DNA of 64,000 bases from Sepiola atlantica (Eukaryota > Mollusca > Cephalopoda > Sepiida > Sepiolidae), in the NCBI GenBank assembly GCA_963556195.1, contig OY744531.1, forward strand, positions 109,294,122-109,358,121, written 5' to 3'. The notes beneath the pieces are model-generated. The model was not told where the DNA came from and did not search any database. It saw only the letters and a program-made list of their open reading frames with translations. Positions 59,240 through 64,000 of this stretch are shown here, piece after piece. Each line of letters begins with the position of its first letter. The stretch's first letter is position 1. The translations under genes were made by a program, and so were the position numbers.

Positions 59240-59554
59240 GTCTTTTTGTTTAAAATAACTCAAAGCTTCTTTAGACTATATATTGGGTATTTGGATCTGT
59301 ATGGCTAGGTTTCCTTCCTCTTATCTATTTGCCTTTCTGGTACCAAAGGTGCTAAAGCTTTTTTTTTTTTTTTTTAATGCAACCTTAATTCCAATATGAT
59401 TTTATTTCTAGCTACCATATCGCAGAATGGTTCGTAGGTGTAGTGTTTAGATAGTATTTTATTATTATTATTATTATTACTAGTATTACTATTGTTATAA
59501 AGAATTTTATTTGATATGCAAATTACCATATCACACGGTAGTTTTAAGGTAGTA

Positions 59555-59585
<31 letters not shown>

Positions 59586-59919
59586 TTATTATTTATTTAT
59601 GTATATATATAAGTAACATTTTAGGCTGAATTATTGGGGAAATGGTAGTTTTATCTGTACCATTGGAGAGCCATGCATATAACTGTCCTGTTTTTAAATC
59701 TCCGAAACAGTTTCATGGTAAACAGCTGAAGATCCCCGTGTTAATATTAGATGCTTACGTTAAGGTTTCCTGCTTTTGTTTCACTGTTAGATACTAAATC
59801 CCCCTTTTTATTTTATTTACTTACTATTATATATTATTTATTTATGAATTTTCCAACAAATGTTAAGTCTACACTATTTCGGATTTAGTTAGTTTCTCTG
59901 GGAATTTAAACTGCATTTT

Positions 59920-59956
<37 letters not shown>

Positions 59957-60720
59957 TCTTTTTGTTTAAAATAACTCAAAGCTTCTTTAGACTATATATT
60001 GGGTATTTGGATCTGTATGGCTAGGTTCCCTTCCTCTTATCTATTTGCCTTTCTGGTACCAAAGGTGCTAAAGCTTTTTTTTTATTTTTATTTTTTTTTT
60101 ATTTTAATGCAACCTTAATTCCAATATGATTTTATTTCTAGCTACCATATCGCAGAATGGTTCGTAGGTGTAGTGTTTAGATAGTATTTTATTATTATTA
60201 TTATTATTATTATTACTAGTATTACTATTGTTATAAAGAATTTTATTTGATATGCAAATTACCATATCACACGGTAGTTTTAAGGTAGTATATTATTATT
60301 ATTATTATTATTATTATTTTATTATTTATTTATGTATATATATAAGTAACATTTTAGGCTGAATTATTGGGGAAATGGTAGTTTTATCTGTACCATTGGA
60401 GAGCCATGCATATAACTGTCCTGTTTTTAAATCTCCGAAACAGTTTCATGGTAAACAGCTGAAGATCCCCGTGTTAATATTAGATGCTTACGTTAAGGTT
60501 TCCTGCTTTTGTTTCACTGTTAGATACTAAATCCCCCTTTTTATTTTATTTACTTACTATTATATATTATTTATTTATGAATTTTCCAACAAATGTTAAG
60601 TCTACACTATTTCGGATTTAGTTAGTTTCTCTGGGAATTTAAACTGCATTTTCCTTCTTTTTTTTTTTTTTTTTTTTTGTCTTTTTGTTTAAAATAACTC
60701 AAAGCTTCTTTAGACTATAT
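59017..60720 (+). repeat. ~0.72-kb tandem repeat, about 2.4 copies
   Basis: GAAGATCCCCGTGTTAATAT starts at 59017, 59728 and 60461 (periods 711 and 733). Copies are nearly identical except for the lengths of poly-T and ATT runs, so the duplication is recent. Both outer edges are (TA)n. No coding capacity. A single junction piece also lies at 32577-32614. Confidence 0.95.
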
Positions 60721-60740
60721 ATATATATATATATATATAT

Positions 60741-61107
60741 GTTTCGGAATTATTTAGATGAGGGTTGATAATTTGTAGAATTTGGTATATTCGGACTACT
60801 GTTCTCATCTTGAGTGTTTTTATTACAGCGTTTCAGCCGATGTAACCTCCGACCTTCTTCAGGTGACCCTTGTCGAACTCGGGAATCTTTCCGTCGAACT
60901 CGGGAATCAGGACGGAATTTCGAACAGAGCCCTTTAATAAATCCACGGGGGGTAGCATATTCTTGTTCCATCTGTCATGAATTGGAAGAAGTCTTCAGTA
61001 ATTCGCAATTTTTCGTATCGCCCGCACTTAGGATTGAACCTCCAACCTTCAGATGACTGTCACTTAGAACTGAATTGTACTATATCCACTGCGCCACGGG
61101 TTCCGAT
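60741..61107 (-). repeat. full-length SINE-S copy with tRNA head and hammerhead tail
   Basis: Minus strand from 61107: A box TGGCGCAGTGG, B box GGTTCAATCCT, GTGCGGGCGATACG, body, ribozyme 60823-60866, 3' end AAATTATCAACCCTCATC. About 365 bp. Best reference copy of the family in this window. Confidence 0.85.
60823..60866 (-). ncRNA. hammerhead-like motif in SINE-S (U16.1 to C)
   Basis: Minus strand: UCAC stem I 5' side; CUGAAGA; stem II GGUCG/CGGCU; GAA; ACGC in place of ACGU; U17. The U-to-C change breaks A15.1-U16.1, and stem I is partly eroded (GUAA). Confidence 0.5.
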
Positions 61108-61215
61108 TTCGACAGAAAGATTCTCGAGTTCGACAAGGTCACCTGAAGAAGGTCGGAGGTTACATCGGCCGAACACTCAAGACGAGAACAGTAGTCTAAA
61201 TATACCAAATTCTAC
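61108..61215 (+). repeat. SINE-S tail fragment, opposite orientation
   Basis: GGTCACCTGAAGAAGGTCGG then AGGTTACATCGGCCGAA, but the AACGTTGTGAGAATA-like segment is deleted before CACTCAAGACGAGAAC. Head of the neighbouring minus copy abuts it. Confidence 0.8.
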
Positions 61216-61227
61216 ACGCACACACGC

Positions 61228-61261
<34 letters not shown>

Positions 61262-61263
61262 CG
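61216..61263. repeat. (CA/TA/TG)n patch
   Basis: Short mixed dinucleotide repeat. Confidence 0.9.
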
Positions 61264-61589
61264 TATAATCGAATTATGATACAAATCAGCCTGATGGTGT
61301 TCTGTTCAGTCCTAGAAAGTCCACCCTCGAATAGCTTTACGTTCTCTCTGAGAAGGGAGTTTATTGCTATTTGTCTGAGGCGCTCCTACCAGGGATTTCC
61401 GACGGGGCTGCTCAAGCATTTTTGGTAGGCCAGAGTGAGCTTATACAACTGCTCTGACTTTTCCAAACCACACCTGGCCTTCTGTCTAACCCCCGTAAAA
61501 ATCAAACACTGAATACCCCTTTGCTGTGCCGTAGATGTCCTACGATAGTGCGGATGTGTGTGTGACTTGATCATGCTTTTCATCTTATA

Positions 61590-62420
61590 CTTCCTCTAAA
61601 CCAAGTTTTCAACCGTTACTGTTACGATGGACTATGTCTCCATCGCAATAACAATGGTCAAGAACTCGACGGATTAAGAAAGCAACTAACAGCATTCTTT
61701 AAATAGCTAGGATTCCATATAATTACCGATACAAATCTCAATAGCGTGGACTACCTAGACACAACCCTAGACCTAACTAACAACTTCACTAGACAATACT
61801 CTAAACCCACTGAGCAGCTCAACATTTTTCCCCTAGTTTAAAAAAAACTTCATAGTGAATCTCCCATCTTTAATCTTCTAATACTACAACAAAGAACTCC
61901 GCGAAAGCGGCTATAGAGAAACAATTACCCACCCAACTTACCAGACAACACAGACACAATAGGAAAAAGAACATTATCTGGTTCACCCCTCCTATTCTTT
62001 TATGGATAAATACTTTCTATCATCCTATAAGCTTTACAAACTCTTTTAATAGAAATAAGGTCAACATTTATTTTATTTATGCTGACTTTCCGTAGGGTCG
62101 CTACTAGCCTCAAACTCCACAACTCCAATCAATACCCCAAACTCCCACTGCTTATGCAGAAGAGGTGAAATTTGCTTCCTAAGAAGAGGTTGAACAATCA
62201 GATCCATAGTGTACGAAGCAAAAGTCATATAATGCACCCTACGAAATTAAATGGAAAATCATCGATAAACAAAACCTTGTGGCCGTATCTCCAGGAATTG
62301 CCGACTATGCACCAGAGAAAAGTTCAGGAGCCTACAGGTGATTAATAACTCTTATATAAACTGTATGAACTTCAAAACCGGGATCTCCAAACTATGCCCT
62401 ACAGAAAAATTCTATTATCC
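61590..62420 (+). pseudogene. Penelope-like reverse transcriptase / GIY-YIG relic
   Basis: One frame reads DGLCLHRNNNGQELDGLRKQ, a stop, LGFHIITDTNLNSVDYLDTT, LDLTNNF, KP, resembling the RT region after the catalytic box in PLE-type RTs (V-x-Y-L-D followed by a KP block). Further on, in other frames, come a KRTLSGSPLLF/IIWFNPP-like piece and an EIKWKIIDK..CRLCTREK-like piece, like the linker and GIY-YIG-proximal end. Many stops and frameshifts. The PLE assignment is by recollection of the family pattern; other RT families remain possible. Confidence 0.55.
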
Positions 62421-63785
62421 ATTATTATTAGACTAATAACGAAAACACATAACTCACTGAACATCCTCAACCCCGATCCGTATATAAGTATAAATATATG
62501 AAAAATTCAAGACCTATCCACTCGATACAGGATATTTCCAATTAATGTATACAACGTTTATAATCAAAGTTAATTGTTTTCCGAAGATATATTATACATT
62601 TAGATACTTAGAGACCAAAATATAACCTACATTTACATCTCCATAATCAGCATAAATCATAAATAACATAAATTAACAGGAACTTTATCATATTTAAAAG
62701 GTTCTTTTCAATGTAGAGACTCGATAGTTGGCTCATATTGTAGCCAATAAAGTCTACCATCTCATAGGACCTTAACTTTTACGTTAGACCTGGAAAATTC
62801 TGACTTCCATTTTCATTTTAAATGTGATGCATGTATCTGATGAAAACTTTCAATCGGATCAGATATATAGTTATCAACGTTTCTATGGAATAACTTCGGG
62901 AATACTTCATACAATATGAAGAAGTAAGACGCATATAAGACTTTGGCTCATCCTTACGTTGTCAGGCGGAGGTATGCAGTCTCACGACTGACTTATCTTC
63001 TTGTTATGCATAACAAAAACATTAATAAGTAATCAAACTCAGGTCAATTTTAGTATTCCATATTGTTACTCATCTTTCGGCTAGAAGTCATTTCATCTCA
63101 TTAACCTTCATCCTTGAGTGTCTCTTGGCCTTGATAATTGGTGAACCAATAGTAAAACAAATATCGGTTTGTTTGGAAGAAATTAAAGTTAAATATAAGG
63201 AGTAGAAGCAATGGGTGTACAATTCTATTTCTGCTTCCGGTTGGTTACACAAAATCCAAGATGGCTGCTACAAATTCGCTGTTCATTCTTCATCGAACAA
63301 TCGAACGTGTAAATATGTCAATTTCGATTTCACTTTAGTTTTTAATCCTTTCGCTTGTATAAAAAAACAAACAAATCTACAATCTTTCTTCTCTTGAGAC
63401 GCCAGTAACAATCTTTTCTAGTTGTTAGGTATGGCTATTTTTGTGACAGGCGGTTGGAACTGTCATATTAGTTGCTTTAGCTATGGAAGAATTGGACACA
63501 TTTCTCTGAGGATTGAAGACAGGGATTCTATGAATCGATGCGGACTACTCAGGCCATATGTTTACATATCTAAATATGTAACTTTAAGTCTAATCTAGCT
63601 GCACTGAATAGCTGTGATACAGCGAAGTTGTCTGTTTGTGGATGACTATATAATCCCCACCTTTTTCGGTTGAGCATTGTGGTAAGTGATATTGCCAGCG
63701 CAATGCAAAGCTCTTTCTAAATTGAAAAAGGGATACTCTAGTTATTGACAAAGTTTATATGAAATAAAAGCATTGAAATATGACT
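62421..63785. other. AT-rich DNA downstream of the RT relic
   Basis: May include the 3' part of the same element up to about 63100. A hairpin TCTGAT..ATCAGA at 62836-62863 is visible but is not a hammerhead. No gene supported. Confidence 0.35.
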
Positions 63786-63795
63786 TCCCAACAGC

Positions 63796-63875
63796 GCCCG
63801 CTTCGTAGTCAAGTGGTTAAAATCGCCGACTATTGCCGACTATCAACTAGATGATCGTACGTTCGGACGAGAATA
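63796..63875 (+). repeat. tRNA-like SINE head or decayed tRNA
   Basis: A-box-like TAGTCAAGTGG (63806-63816) and B-box-like GTTCGGACG (63861-63869). A 10-bp internal duplication GCCGACTATT. No acceptor stem closes, so not a functional tRNA. Confidence 0.4.
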
Positions 63876-63904
63876 TTATATCATGAATGAAAAGGAAATA
63901 TATG

Positions 63905-64000
63905 CTCTGCATCAATTCGCTGTTTTGATGATTTATTGTAACACACATTCTTATTCCAGTAGAACCGGAGACTTGTGGAACTCTCTTCCTGCTGACTGTT
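63905..64000 (+). pseudogene. LINE-b RT C-terminal fragment, cut by window end
   Basis: HQFAVLMIYCNTHSYSS-like, RTGDLWNSLPADC-like; matches the other LINE-b copies and continues beyond the window. Confidence 0.75.

Noticed and set aside
59690..59745. Possible type II hammerhead across the tandem junction (GAAACAG..AACAGCTGAAGA)
   Set aside because: The sequences that would form stem II and stem I are not complementary.
62834..62870. CTGATGA followed by a hairpin downstream of the RT relic
   Set aside because: No GAA box or stem III/UH element; only a simple TCTGAT/ATCAGA hairpin.
63796..63875. Functional tRNA gene
   Set aside because: A and B box-like sequences exist but the acceptor and anticodon stems do not fold; more like a SINE head.

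Overview
The window looks like non-genic, repeat-dense DNA from a metazoan, most likely a cephalopod mollusc (octopus-like). I find no intact host protein gene, rRNA or functional tRNA. The long open frames are almost all readings through microsatellites (TTC, ATC, ATT, GA, TA) or antisense shadows of transposon relics. The metazoan telomere motif TTAGGG occurs in degenerate internal arrays. The organism call is inference from the repeat style: decayed non-LTR elements, tRNA-headed SINEs, and dozens of TA arrays flanking short palindromic elements. No marker gene confirms it.

Layout. 1-8.8 kb: an inverted pair of mariner transposase ends, SINE tails, TTC/GA/AAT microsatellites and a duplicated GA-rich repeat block. 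8.8-19.7 kb: TTAGGG-like arrays, 98-bp and ~21-bp tandems, LINE 3' ends, Helitron ends and a Ty3/gypsy integrase relic (minus). 19.7-23.2 kb: short elements, palindromes and TA arrays. 23.3-29.2 kb: a 6-kb satellite mixing telomere-like hexamers with an AT-rich 13-mer. 29.4-39.5 kb: a dense field of short elements separated by TA arrays, with 700 bp of ATC repeat. 40-43.7 kb: LINE fragments. 43.9-48.4 kb: a 44-bp satellite with higher-order periodicity. 48.5-64 kb: SINE inverted pairs, LINE fragments, a Helitron helicase remnant, a ~0.7-kb tandem, Penelope-like element (PLE) pieces and more short elements.

The main discovery is that many short elements carry hammerhead ribozyme (HHR) architecture. 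Reading both strands for C-U-G-A-N-G-A, stem II, G-A-A, stem III ending in U, H and a closing stem I gives about ten sequence-distinct families. Eight copies have every canonical core position intact with a closing stem I: 19902-19946 (-), 20652-20694 (-), 37942-37990 (-), 48762-48805 (+), 52200-52243 (-), 52539-52582 (+), 58116-58164 (-) and 58800-58865 (+). A ninth, 34943-34986 (-), has a weakened stem III. Two families are tRNA-headed SINEs with the ribozyme downstream of the Pol III boxes. One family is a tandem array with TA spacers, resembling published retrozymes. One motif lies 8 bp upstream of a frame I read tentatively as a PLE 5' ORF, and a PLE-like RT relic lies at 61.6-62.4 kb. 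Known biology (HHRs in PLEs, in animal retrozymes and in Schistosoma SINE-like repeats) makes a PLE-driven system plausible. The co-occurrence of so many families here, the SINE chimeras, the inverted pairing and a shared ~22-bp module are what deserve follow-up.
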